64,000 bases of DNA from an uncultured Francisellaceae bacterium (lineage in GTDB: Bacteria; Pseudomonadota; Gammaproteobacteria; UBA6186; Azoamicaceae), in the NCBI GenBank assembly GCA_945956915.1, contig CAMFJH010000008.1, forward strand, positions 23,430 to 87,429. The letters run 5' to 3'. The first letter of the stretch is position 1. Every line of letters begins with the position of its first letter. The notes under the pieces were generated by a model, which had not been told where the DNA came from, made no database searches, and saw only the letters and a list, made by a program, of their open reading frames with translations. Position numbers and translations under genes: made by a program. Positions 63,976 through 64,000 of this stretch are shown here, in pieces.

Positions 63976-64000
63976 AAACAAATAAATAGTCTGATGCTCC

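Overview
The window is AT-rich gammaproteobacterial DNA that looks like an amoeba- or arthropod-associated intracellular bacterium of the Legionellales (Legionella, Coxiella, Berkiella or Rickettsiella-like). The reasons are the standard gammaproteobacterial clusters (mlaFEDCB-murA; leuS-lptE-holA-rsfS-mrdA-mrdB-mltB-rlpA-dacA-lip), mixed with ankyrin proteins, an LRR-like protein, a eukaryotic-type kinase, a host-prenylation-like CaaX tail and several decaying genes. The genus cannot be fixed from this window alone.

Layout. 1-7.4 kb: a tightly overlapping operon pgm(partial)-gnd-tkt-tal-zwf-pgl, giving most of the pentose phosphate pathway. 7.4-17 kb: a giant cyclic beta-1,2-glucan synthase on the minus strand and a divergent galU. 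With Pgm, these form a route from glucose-6-P through glucose-1-P and UDP-glucose to glucan. 17-25 kb: accessory DNA with an ankyrin protein, a YfcH-like epimerase, an unknown membrane protein, mutT, an LRR-like protein, a broken MFS gene, an EamA permease, an AAA ATPase/nuclease behind palindromic operators, and an MFS transporter behind a TPP riboswitch. 25.4-25.7 kb: a tRNA-Lys 3' fragment, tRNA-Ser(GCU) and tRNA-Arg(ACG). 25.7-33.5 kb: the phospholipid transport operon mlaFEDCB with murA, a degenerate-GGDEF/EAL protein, pssA, a HolD-like gene and rimI.

33.6-47 kb is the most accessory part: a Fic enzyme fused to an AbiEi-like N-terminus with three 24-bp direct repeats in its leader; an ankyrin/coiled-coil protein ending in a polymorphic-toxin domain with a coupled putative immunity gene; a frameshifted CADD/PqqC-like gene; a low-complexity secreted-type protein; an ankyrin protein ending in a CaaX box; a radical-SAM/UdgX DNA-repair pair whose UdgX lacks the catalytic His; and a frameshifted Ser/Thr kinase. 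47-60.2 kb is a minus-strand housekeeping run for cell wall, lipoate and LPS assembly (leuS to ybeD), with an internally shortened holA. 60.3-64 kb holds a small unknown protein, a vapBC-like toxin-antitoxin pair with a textbook promoter/operator, a GIY-YIG protein, a VOC protein and a large unknown protein.

Recurring themes are self-regulated toxin-like loci, each with its own repeat operator (ATPase at 22.3 kb, Fic at 33.7 kb, VapBC at 60.9 kb), probable host-directed proteins, and gene decay by single-base frameshifts. All family assignments were made by reading the sequence without database searches.
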